Source of the DNA: Symbiobacterium thermophilum
Lineage (GTDB): Bacteria > Bacillota > Sulfobacillia > DYFQ01
Reading direction: 5' to 3'
Length of the DNA stretch: 64,000 nt
Assembly (NCBI GenBank): GCA_020725105.1
Contig: DYFQ01000001.1
Span: 88,069-152,068, forward strand
The notes under the pieces are model-generated. The model did no database searches and had not been told where the DNA came from. It saw nothing but the letters and a program-made list of their open reading frames with translations. Both the position numbers and the translations under genes were made by a program. Below are positions 30,872-39,115 of the stretch, one piece after another (the stretch's first letter is position 1; every line of letters begins with the position of its first letter).

Positions 30872-31245
30872 GGAGCTCTCCTCCCTTGTCGCCTTCCCGG
30901 GCGATACGGGCCCGGAGCCGGGCGATTCCGGCCCCGGCGCGCATCGTCATCCGGCAAGGAGTGCATCGAGTACAGGCGCCCTTGGGCCGGCGGGGCGGCG
31001 GCCGCCCCGCCCGACACGGGCGGGATGAGCGCCACCTCGTCGCCGTCCTCGAGGGTCCGGTCCGCCGGGGCGTAGTCACCGTTGACGGCATAGACGGCCC
31101 GCGGCCCGTCTCGCAGCCGCGGGTGGCGTTGGGCCAGCAGCGTGGCCAGGTCGGCGACGGTCGAGCCCGGCGGAAGTTCCACCTCGTCCCAGGCCCGCCC
31201 TGCCAGGTCTTTCAGGGCGGCGAACAGTCTGACCCGCACGCGCAT
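30802..31245 (-). CDS. MoaD-like sulfur-carrier protein with long (~60 aa) C-terminal extension overlapping ggt start
   Basis: MRVRVRLFAALKDLAGRAWDEVELPPGSTVADLATLL...VYAVNGDYAPADRTLEDGDEVALIPPVSGG then AAAAPPAQGRLYSM... Confidence 0.85.
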   Translation of the reverse strand: MRVRVRLFAALKDLAGRAWDEVELPPGSTVADLATLLAQRHPRLRDGPRAVYAVNGDYAPADRTLEDGDEVALIPPVSGGAAAAPPAQGRLYSMHSLPDDDARRGRNRPAPGPYRPGRRQGRRAPWPTGQAWSSVPSRPPPRRGPCA

Positions 31246-31278
31246 TCGGCTCAATCCTCCCGTGTCGGGGCCTTTCAC

Positions 31279-32010
31279 CTACCGGCCCGCCAGCACCGGC
31301 AACTCGGTCCCGACCCCCTGCTGGCGCGCCTTGCGGACCGCCAGCGCGGCGGCGGCCACGTCTTCCAGGCCCAGGCCCAGCGAGTTGAAGAGGGTGATGT
31401 CCCGCTCCGAGCGGCGGCCCGCCGCCTTGCCGGCCACCACGGCGCCCAGTTTTACCACGGCCTCCCAGGCCAGGACGCCTTCTTGGACCGGAAAGAGGAG
31501 GTCCCCCGACTCCAGTCTGGACTGTTCCAGGGAGTCGGTGACCACCAGGTCGGCCCGGCGAACGGCCTCGGAGTCCACCTCCCGCCGGTCGGCCCGGTTG
31601 GAGCCGATGGCGTCACGTGGACGCCCGCCGGAAGCCACTCGCCCACACGGGGTCCCGGGCCGTGGTGGCGGTGACCACCACGTCGGCACCCTCCACCGCC
31701 TCCCGGGCGCCGGCCACCGGCCTGACAGAAATCCTCAGCCGGGACTCCATCCGCCGGGCAAAGGCCGTCCGGCGGTCAGGGAAGCCCAGGCCGTCTCCGG
31801 CCACTCCGGCGCCCATCAGGTGAAGCAGCGCTCCGGGGACCTGGGCACGCCGGCGGGGCAGGTCTCGGCCGCGCCCTCGCCGTGCTTCCGGAAGGCACCC
31901 TCCACGGCGGCGATGACCTCGTCCATGGAGAGCAGTCTCTCTACCTCGCCCTCGGTAAGATACAGGGCCACCGGCCCACCTCCCCGGTGAAAGGGTACCC
32001 ACGGCCTTGC
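31279..32010 (-). pseudogene. Ornithine cyclodeaminase/mu-crystallin family, frameshifted and internally deleted
   Basis: ALYLTEGEVERLLSMDEVIAAVEGAFRKHGEG; then in other frames REAVEGADVVVTATTARDPV and AIGSNRADRREVDSEAVRRADLVVTDSLEQSRLESGDLL...; the Rossmann GxGxQ region is missing. Confidence 0.85.
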
Positions 32011-32051
32011 CGGCATGGAATTGGCGGGGACAGAGCCGGGTCCCTCCCCGC

Positions 32052-32816
32052 TCAAGCTTGGCGCCTGGCACTCTCGGCCAGCCGCTCGGCCGCCCGGCGG
32101 AAGGCGGCTCCCGCCGGGGAGGACGGGGCGGCCGCGGCGGGAACGCCGCGGGCCAGGGCCTGAACCATGGCATCGTCCTCAGGGATGACGCCCAGCACCT
32201 TCACGCCCAGCAGGGCGGTGAGGTCGTCGGGGCGGTCAAGCCCCGGAGCCGGCCCGGGCCGGTAGCGATTGAAAAGCAGCCAGAGTTGACCGTCGTCGAA
32301 CCCCGCCTCAGCCCGCAGCGCGCCCAGCACCCGGTCGGCGGACCGGACGGCCCCGGCGCCCGGCGCCAGGACCACGATGGCTTGCCGGGCTCCGGCGGCG
32401 GCCAGGCGTAACCCGTTCTCGAGGCCCGCCGGGCAATCGACCAGGACGAAATCAAACCGCTCGGCCAGGTCCGGCCAGAGCGCCCGGGCAGCCGCCGGGT
32501 CAAGATCAGGCCGGGCCGGCAACCCCACGGGGAGACCGGGCAACAGGGCCAGGCCCGGCCAGCGGGGGTGGGGGACCAGGGCCTCCTCGGCCGGCACCCG
32601 GCCGGCCAGAACGGCGGCCAGCCCGGAACCGACCCCGGCTTCCAGCCCCAGGATCAGGTCAAGGCTGGGCAGCGCCAGGTCGCCGTCGACGGCCGCCACC
32701 CGGTAACCCTGCTGGACCAGGGAGACCGCGAGGTTGCCGACGCTGACCGACTTGCCGACGCCGCCCCGGCCGGAGACGACGGCCACCACCAGCCCGTGCC
32801 GGCCACGGTCGCCCAC
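32052..32816 (-). CDS. MinD/ParA-type P-loop ATPase
   Basis: Deviant Walker A VVSGRGGVGKSVSVGNLAVSL; DFVLVDCPAGLENG. Confidence 0.9.
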   Translation of the reverse strand: MGDRGRHGLVVAVVSGRGGVGKSVSVGNLAVSLVQQGYRVAAVDGDLALPSLDLILGLEAGVGSGLAAVLAGRVPAEEALVPHPRWPGLALLPGLPVGLPARPDLDPAAARALWPDLAERFDFVLVDCPAGLENGLRLAAAGARQAIVVLAPGAGAVRSADRVLGALRAEAGFDDGQLWLLFNRYRPGPAPGLDRPDDLTALLGVKVLGVIPEDDAMVQALARGVPAAAAPSSPAGAAFRRAAERLAESARRQA

Positions 32817-32876
32817 GGCGCACCTCCTTCAAGGTGGGGCGTTAGGCGCGGCGGGACGGCAATCCTGTCGGCCGGG

Positions 32877-33917
32877 TTACCGGGCGCCGCAGGCCGGGCA
32901 GTAACCGGCGCCGACGGGCCGCGGTCGCCCACAGGCGCCGCACGGGGCGGACAGGGCGGAACCGCAGTCCGGGCAGTAGGCCCAGGCGGCGGGCGACAGG
33001 GCCGCCGGTCGGGGAAAGCCGCACTGCGGGCACTGACCCCGCCGCAGACGGACGCGGGCGATCCGCTCCGGGGCCGCCAGGTACCGGCGAACCGCCACCA
33101 GGCCGGCGGCCGTCGCCGCCGTCCCGGCGACGGACACGCCCAGTTGCGTGAAGCCGCGCAGCCAGTGCCAGCCGTACATGCCGACCAGGGCGGCCAGCTG
33201 GATCGTGGCAAAGGCCAGCCCGGCGGTGCCCAGGATCAGGTAACGACTCTGGCGTCGCCTCAGTCGCTGCCAGACGGCGAAGCTGGCGGCAAAGACCGGT
33301 AGCGCGTAGCCGAACCGGAGGGCCAGGAGCGCCAGTTCGCGCCGCCGCCGGGCCTGATCGTAGGCCGCCTGAAACAGGGCCTGGCGCTGGCGATAGGTCG
33401 CTTCCGGTTCCGACAGGGCTTCCCTGGCCCGGTCCCGGACGGCGGCGGCCGCGTCCCGGTTGGTCTCCGCTTGCAGCAGGCTCTCGCGGGCCGCCTCGAA
33501 CTCCCGGCGTCTGACCGGGTCGTCGACGCCCCGGTCGAGGACGGTGCGGTACTCTTCCCGGCGAAACTCGTACGCCCGGCGGAGTTCCTCCACCCGGGCC
33601 GCACGCTCCGCCAGGACGGACTCGGCATGCCACAGGCTATTCTCGGCCTGGCGGTAGGCTTTCTCGGCCTCGGGCAGTCCGAACCGATCGGCCAGAACCT
33701 GGTAATCGGGGGGCCGGGGAATGGCCGACAGCCGGGCCAGGACCCAGAGGCCGCCCAGCAGCATGAACACGACCATGCCCGCGGCCAGCACCTTCTCGGC
33801 CCGCGAGGACTCGGTAAGGGTGACTTCATCGGCGTCAACGGCGTAACCCGGCTCCACCAGAAACCCTCCCTGGCCAGCCGAAAGAGCGTTCTTCGCGCCC
33901 GACCGGTAACCTCCCAC
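32877..33917 (-). CDS. Membrane protein with coiled coil and C-terminal double zinc ribbon
   Basis: CPQCGFPRP, YCPDCGSALSAPCGACGRPRPVGAGYCPACGAR; N-terminal TM; exact start uncertain. Confidence 0.75.
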   Translation of the reverse strand: MGGYRSGAKNALSAGQGGFLVEPGYAVDADEVTLTESSRAEKVLAAGMVVFMLLGGLWVLARLSAIPRPPDYQVLADRFGLPEAEKAYRQAENSLWHAESVLAERAARVEELRRAYEFRREEYRTVLDRGVDDPVRRREFEAARESLLQAETNRDAAAAVRDRAREALSEPEATYRQRQALFQAAYDQARRRRELALLALRFGYALPVFAASFAVWQRLRRRQSRYLILGTAGLAFATIQLAALVGMYGWHWLRGFTQLGVSVAGTAATAAGLVAVRRYLAAPERIARVRLRRGQCPQCGFPRPAALSPAAWAYCPDCGSALSAPCGACGRPRPVGAGYCPACGAR

Positions 33918-34216
33918 CCGTATCGACCACCGGCCCGGCCTGAAAGTTCCCGCCGCGGGACCCTGGTCCTGGTTGGCAGCGGGGGCGGCGGCGAACAGGT
34001 CCAGGCCGTCGGGCCGGAACGGGCCGGGTCGCCGACGCAGACACCCTCCCGGTCCTAGCTGGCAGGGAAAATGTCAAAGGCGTCGAATCACCCGGCTTAC
34101 CATCGGCCAGTGGGTGGGCGACCTGCCCCGGCTGAACCGGTTGCGCTATATTGACCAATGGGAGGAGCCGCGAGTTCCCCGCTGTCACCGGAACTCGTGG
34201 CGGAGGGAGCGACCCG

Positions 34217-35065
34217 TTGAGTCCTGAACTGGTGGCCTTCGCGGCGGTCGCCGCCGGTATGCTGGGCGTTCGATGGATCGGCAGCCGGCGAGGCAGGCGT
34301 GGCCTGGAAGCTGCCCGCCTGGACCATGGTTCGCCCGACCCGGTGGTGCTGGCCGTCGGCGCCCATCCCGACGATCTCGAGTTCTACGCCGGGGGGAGCC
34401 TGCGCCTGCTGTCCCTCAGCGGCGCCCGGGTGGTGACCGTGGTGGCCACCGACGGCGAAAAAGGCGGCTCCCTTCCGGACCTGGCCGACGTGCGCCGCCG
34501 GGAGCAGGAGGCCGCGGCCGCCATCCTGGGCCTGTCGGACGTGATCTTCTTGGGCCTGCCCGACCGGGGCCTCGCCCGGGTCCAGGAAGACCTGGAAGCC
34601 GCCCTGCACGCGGTGTGGGAGCGGGTTCACCCGGCGGTCGTTTTCAGCTTCGACCCGGTCGCGCCCCAGCCGCCCTACGTGCACCCGGACCACCAGGCGC
34701 TCGGCCGGGCGGTCCTGCGGGTGGCGGCGGCCCGGGCTTCGGCGGGCGAGCCGCCGGCCAGGCTGTATCTCTTTCACACCCGACGGCCCAACGCGGCGGT
34801 GGACGTGGAATCGGTCTTCGACGAGAAGCTGGCCGCCTTCCGGGCCCACGCGAGCCAGATGACCCGGCTTGAGTGGCTGGTGGGGCCCGTGATCAGGCGG
34901 ACCGCGCGGCTCAACGGGCGCCGGGCCGGCTTCCGCTGGGCGGAGGCGTTTTTCGTCTGCGCCGCGGGGGACCCCGCCGTCTGGTTCCGGCGGCAGTCGC
35001 GCCGGCCGGCCGTCCGGCGGCTGCCGGGCCTTCGCTGGCCCCGCACCGGGCGCGGGGCCGCCTGA
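34217..35065 (+). CDS. PIG-L/LmbE-family deacetylase
   Basis: VLAVGAHPDDLEFYAGGSLRLLSLSG...HPDH; TTG start with GGAGGGA RBS. Confidence 0.92.
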   Translation: MSPELVAFAAVAAGMLGVRWIGSRRGRRGLEAARLDHGSPDPVVLAVGAHPDDLEFYAGGSLRLLSLSGARVVTVVATDGEKGGSLPDLADVRRREQEAAAAILGLSDVIFLGLPDRGLARVQEDLEAALHAVWERVHPAVVFSFDPVAPQPPYVHPDHQALGRAVLRVAAARASAGEPPARLYLFHTRRPNAAVDVESVFDEKLAAFRAHASQMTRLEWLVGPVIRRTARLNGRRAGFRWAEAFFVCAAGDPAVWFRRQSRRPAVRRLPGLRWPRTGRGAA

Positions 35066-35072
35066 AGCGCCC

Positions 35073-35738
35073 TCAGGTTCCGGGGGTCAGTCCCCGTATT
35101 CCCAGGTAGACCGCGAAACCCAGCAGGGCCAGCCCCGCCAGGACCGACACGGCCCGGAACAGCCCGGGCGTGGCGTACCGGCGCCCCCAGTGCACCAGGC
35201 CGGCCAGCCAGACTCCCCAGAGCATGGATCCCGCCAGGAAGCCCGTGAGGAACACGACCAGCACACCGGGTTCGGCGCCCGCCGCCCGCGAACCCATCCA
35301 CGCCCCGCCCACCGAGAGCAGCCAGGCGGCGGCCATGGGGTTGGATACCGAGACGGTCAGGCCGGTGAAGAAGGCCGCCGTCGCCCCGCGCCGGGAGAGT
35401 GCCTGCCTGGGGCTGGTGGCGGCGCGCCAGCGGGAGGGCGCCCGGGCGGACAGCCCCTCGCGAATGCTGGACCAGCCCAGGTAAGCCAGGACGAGGGCCC
35501 CCAACAGTCCCAGGGCCAGGCGCAAGGCCGGCACCTGCACGGCCGAGGCCAGCCCCACCATGGCCACGACGGCGTAGAGCCCGTCGCCCACGAGGGACCC
35601 GAGGGCAACCAGGAAGGCGAGCCAGAACCCGGCCCGCAGGCCGGCCTGGACCTGCGCGACGGTCACCGGGCCGACCGGCGCCGCAAAGGCAACCCCGAGG
35701 GCCGCGCCGGCCATGATCACCTGCCACCAGCCGTCCAT
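35073..35738 (-). CDS. LysE/RhtB-family amino acid exporter
   Basis: GVAFAAPVGPVTVAQVQAGLRAGFWLAFLVALGSLVGDGLYAVVAMVGL. Confidence 0.92.
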   Translation of the reverse strand: MDGWWQVIMAGAALGVAFAAPVGPVTVAQVQAGLRAGFWLAFLVALGSLVGDGLYAVVAMVGLASAVQVPALRLALGLLGALVLAYLGWSSIREGLSARAPSRWRAATSPRQALSRRGATAAFFTGLTVSVSNPMAAAWLLSVGGAWMGSRAAGAEPGVLVVFLTGFLAGSMLWGVWLAGLVHWGRRYATPGLFRAVSVLAGLALLGFAVYLGIRGLTPGT

Positions 35739-35786
35739 CCGGCGATCGTTCCTTTCTACACGGTCGAGGACCGGTCTCGGGCCTCC

Positions 35787-35816
35787 GGCGCGCCCCGGGG
35801 CTTCCCGGGGCGCGCC
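35787..35816 (-). terminator. GC-rich perfect hairpin downstream of glnA
   Basis: GGCGCGCCCCGGG-GCTT-CCCGGGGCGCGCC 13-bp stem; no U-run. Confidence 0.5.
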
Positions 35817-35827
35817 GCCGGGAACCC

Positions 35828-37288
35828 TCAGGCGTCGAAGTAGAGGTAGAACTCGTAGGGATGCGGCCGGACGGCCACCTCCCGGATCTGCCGCCGCTTG
35901 AAGGCGATATAGGCCTCGAGGAGGTCCGGGGTGAAGACCTCGCCCTCCAGCAAGAAGGCGTGGTCCGCCTCCAGGGCGTCAAGGGCGTCCTCGAGGGAGC
36001 CGGGGACGCTCCGGACCCGGGCCGCCTCCTCCGGTTCCAGTTCGTAGATGTTCTTGTCCAGCGGCCCGAAGCCGGCCTTGACCGGGTCGATCTGGCGGCG
36101 GATGCCGTCCAGGCCGGCCATGAGCATGGCGGCGAAGGCCAGGTACGGGTTACACGTCGGGTCGGGGCAGCGGAACTCCACCCGCTTCTGCGACGCGCCC
36201 GCCGGGCCCACCCGGTACATGGGGATCCTGACCGCCGCCGACCGGTTGCGCCGGGAGAAGGCCACGTTCACGGGGGCTTCGTAGTGCGGCACCAGCCGCC
36301 GGTAGGAGTTGGTGGTCGGGCTGGTGAGCGCCAGCAGCGCGTCGACGTGGGTCAGGAGCCCGCCGACGTAATACAGGGCCGTTTCCGACAGATCCGCGTA
36401 TCCGTCCCCGTAGAACAGGTTCCTTCCGCCGGCCCACAGGCTCTGGTGGGTGTGCATGCCGGTGCCGTTGTCCCCGAACAGCGGCTTGGGCATGAAGGTG
36501 ACCGTCTTGTTGTGGCGGCGGGCCACGTTGCGCAACACGTACTTGTAGGCCATGCAGTGGTCGGCCATCCGGGTCAGCCGGTCGTACCGCATGTCGATCT
36601 CGCCCTGGCCGGCGGTGGCCACCTCGTGGTGGTGCATCTCCACCGGGATGCCCCACTCCGCCAGCCTGAGCGCCGCCTCGGACCTGAAGTCCTGGAGCGA
36701 GTCGGCGGGTGGGGTGGGGAAGTAGCCCTCCTTGTTACGGAGGGTGTAGCCCAGGTTCGGGGTGGAGTTGCGGTTGGAGTTCCAGTAGGCCTCCACCGAG
36801 TCGATGGCGTAGCCGGCCCGGTGGGGCTCAACCACGTACTCCACGTGGTCCAGCACGAAGAACTCGATCTCCGGACCCCAGAAGCTCACCTCGGCGATAC
36901 CCGTGGCCGCCAGGTACGCTTCGGCCTTCTGCGCCACGTGCCGGGCGTCCCGGCTGTACGCCTCCCCGTTGACGGGGTCCCGGATGTTGCAGGTCAGCGA
37001 GAGCGTGGGCACGGTGCAGAACGGGTCCACGTGGGCCGTGCTGGCATCGGGTACCAGCAGCATGTCGGATTCGTGGATGGCCTGGAAACCGCGGATGGAA
37101 GACCCGTCAAACCCGATGCCCTGCTCGAAGGCGTCCTCGTCCAGGGCGGCCAGGGGCACCGTGGCATGCTGCCAGGTGCCGGGCAGGTCGCAGAACCGGA
37201 GGTCCGCCATGGTGACACCCTGCTGCCGTGCCCGTTCCAGCACGGCCGCGGGAGTTTTCGCCTCGACGGCGAGTTCCAGTGTTGCCAA
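35828..37288 (-). CDS. glnA: Glutamine synthetase
   Basis: DGSSIRGFQAIHESDMLLVPD, MPKPLFGDNGTGMHTHQSLW, NSYRRLVPHYEAPVNVAFSRRNRSAAVRIP; TTG start at 37288 with GGGAGAGG. Confidence 0.96.
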   Translation of the reverse strand: MATLELAVEAKTPAAVLERARQQGVTMADLRFCDLPGTWQHATVPLAALDEDAFEQGIGFDGSSIRGFQAIHESDMLLVPDASTAHVDPFCTVPTLSLTCNIRDPVNGEAYSRDARHVAQKAEAYLAATGIAEVSFWGPEIEFFVLDHVEYVVEPHRAGYAIDSVEAYWNSNRNSTPNLGYTLRNKEGYFPTPPADSLQDFRSEAALRLAEWGIPVEMHHHEVATAGQGEIDMRYDRLTRMADHCMAYKYVLRNVARRHNKTVTFMPKPLFGDNGTGMHTHQSLWAGGRNLFYGDGYADLSETALYYVGGLLTHVDALLALTSPTTNSYRRLVPHYEAPVNVAFSRRNRSAAVRIPMYRVGPAGASQKRVEFRCPDPTCNPYLAFAAMLMAGLDGIRRQIDPVKAGFGPLDKNIYELEPEEAARVRSVPGSLEDALDALEADHAFLLEGEVFTPDLLEAYIAFKRRQIREVAVRPHPYEFYLYFDA

Positions 37289-37409
37289 CGCCTCTCCCTC
37301 CCCTGCGGGGCCGGCCGGAAACCTGACCACGCAGCCCGGTTCCCGGCCGGCCCGGCTCCAGGAACCTGGTCCCATTCTATGCCTGGCGTGTCAGAAGCTC
37401 AACAGTGTA

Positions 37410-37477
37410 TGTAAGGTTTTCTAACCCCAAGGCCGAGTCTGTGTCATTTAGCCGGTGCCCAGGGCCAAAACCTTACA
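37410..37477. promoter_or_regulatory. Inverted repeat between divergent glnA and M20 gene; GlnR/TnrA-like operator candidate
   Basis: TGTAAGGTTTTCTAACC at 37410 and inverted copy AAAACCTTACA at 37467-37477. Confidence 0.55.
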
Positions 37478-37557
37478 TTTCGTGTCCGAGGTCCGCCGGA
37501 AGAGGACACCCGCCCCGCGCCGGGAGAAAATGTGGGGCGGGGGAGGTGGAGCCGGTA

Positions 37558-38820
37558 ATGCCCCGGGAGAACGGGCCTGGCGATGCCCAACTGGTGCTGG
37601 GGGTCCTGGACCCCAGGTACGCCATCGGGCTCCTCCAGATGCTGCTGCGGTTTCCGACGGTCAACCCGCCCGGCCGCGAACTGGCGCTGGCCAGGTTCCT
37701 GGCCGAGGAAATGGAGCGGCTGGGCCTCGAGGCGCGCCTCTATCCCCTTGACCAGGAACGGGGGAGCGTGGTGGCGTGGCTGCCCACCGCGGGGGCGCCT
37801 CCCGGCCCCGGGCCCGCCGGTGGGCAAACCGGCGGCGGGTCCGCCCGGTGGCGGCGGGCGCTGGTCTTCAGCGGCCACCTGGACGTCGTTCCGCCCGGTG
37901 ACGAAGCCTGGGATTTTGATCCCTTCGACGGCGTCTTCCAGCCGGGCCGGGTCGGTGGGCGGGGCGCCTCCGACATGAAGGGGGCCGTCGCGGCCATGGT
38001 GGCCGCCGCCGGGGCGCTGGCCCGCGCCCGCCTCCGCCGCGATTACGACCTGGTCTGGGCGTTCACCGCCGGGGAGGAGGTCGACTCCGCCGGCGCCCAG
38101 GACCTGGTCCGGCGGGGAGCCCTCGACGGAGCCGCCGCCCTGGTGGTGGGGGAGCCCACCGACCTGGAGATCGCCGTGGCCGAGAAAGGCGCGCTGTGGC
38201 TGGAACTGACCGTCCACGGCCGGGCCGCCCACGGCTCCATGCCCGAGCAGGGCGACAACGCCATCCTGCGCATGGCCCGGGCGCTGGAGGCCATCGACCG
38301 GCTGGAACTGGACGCCGATCCCCACCCGCTGCTGGGCCGGCCCACCGTCAGCGTGGGGACCGTGAGCGGCGGCACCAAGACCAACGTCGTCGCCAGCCGC
38401 TGCATGGTCACCCTGGACGTGCGCACGGTGCCGGGCCAGGATCACCAGGCGGTGGCAGCGGCGGTGGCGGAGGCGGCCAGCCGGGCGGCGGGCGGGGAGG
38501 CCCGGCTCGAACTGAGGATCGTCAACGACCGGCCGCCGGTGGAGACCAACCCTTCCCACCCTCTGGTCGGCCTGGTCACCGACGTTTCGGCGGCGGTGGC
38601 CCGGCGGCCCGGGCCGCCGCGCGGCGTGCCCTACTACACCGACGCCGCGGTGCTGGCGCCGGCGCTCGGGGTCCCCACGGTGATCCTGGGGCCGGGCGAT
38701 CCGGCCCAGGCCCACCGGACCAGCGAGTGGGTCAGCGTGGACAACGTGATCCACGCGACCCGGATCTACGCGGTGCTGGCGGCCAGATTCGGCGAGTACC
38801 TGGCGGCCGGGGGCCCGTGA
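37558..38820 (+). CDS. M20-family peptidase (ArgE/DapE/acetylornithine deacetylase-like)
   Basis: FSGHLDVVPPGDEAWDFDPFDGVFQPGRVGGRGASDMKGAVAAMV. Confidence 0.93.
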   Translation: MPRENGPGDAQLVLGVLDPRYAIGLLQMLLRFPTVNPPGRELALARFLAEEMERLGLEARLYPLDQERGSVVAWLPTAGAPPGPGPAGGQTGGGSARWRRALVFSGHLDVVPPGDEAWDFDPFDGVFQPGRVGGRGASDMKGAVAAMVAAAGALARARLRRDYDLVWAFTAGEEVDSAGAQDLVRRGALDGAAALVVGEPTDLEIAVAEKGALWLELTVHGRAAHGSMPEQGDNAILRMARALEAIDRLELDADPHPLLGRPTVSVGTVSGGTKTNVVASRCMVTLDVRTVPGQDHQAVAAAVAEAASRAAGGEARLELRIVNDRPPVETNPSHPLVGLVTDVSAAVARRPGPPRGVPYYTDAAVLAPALGVPTVILGPGDPAQAHRTSEWVSVDNVIHATRIYAVLAARFGEYLAAGGP

Positions 38821-38841
38821 GGGCCGCCCGGCCCCAGGGAA

Positions 38842-39012
38842 TCAGGACGGGCCCGCCCGCAGCCGGCGCCAGCTGGCGGCGGCCCACAGCACTCCCGCGA
38901 TCACCAGGATCCAGGGCACCAGCGCCAGGCCGGCGGTGAGCACCAGCAGTCCGATGCGGGCCGCCACCCATAGCATGAGGCCCAGGACCACCAGGGTCAC
39001 GGCGAAGATCAC
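38842..39012 (-). CDS. Small hydrophobic membrane protein (56 aa), below the ORF-track cutoff
   Basis: GTG start after GGGAGGGATGCCGC; (M/V)IFAVTLVVLGLMLWVAARIGLLVLTAGLALVPWILVIAGVLWAAASWRRLRAGPS. Confidence 0.6.
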   Translation of the reverse strand: MIFAVTLVVLGLMLWVAARIGLLVLTAGLALVPWILVIAGVLWAAASWRRLRAGPS

Positions 39013-39115
39013 GCGGCATCCCTCCCGTCATAGGCTCCCGCCGGGGCCGGGGGTTCTATCCGGGCAGGTTATCCCCGCCCCGCCGGAGAAGGCACCGGCG
39101 CTGGAGGCGAGGTCT

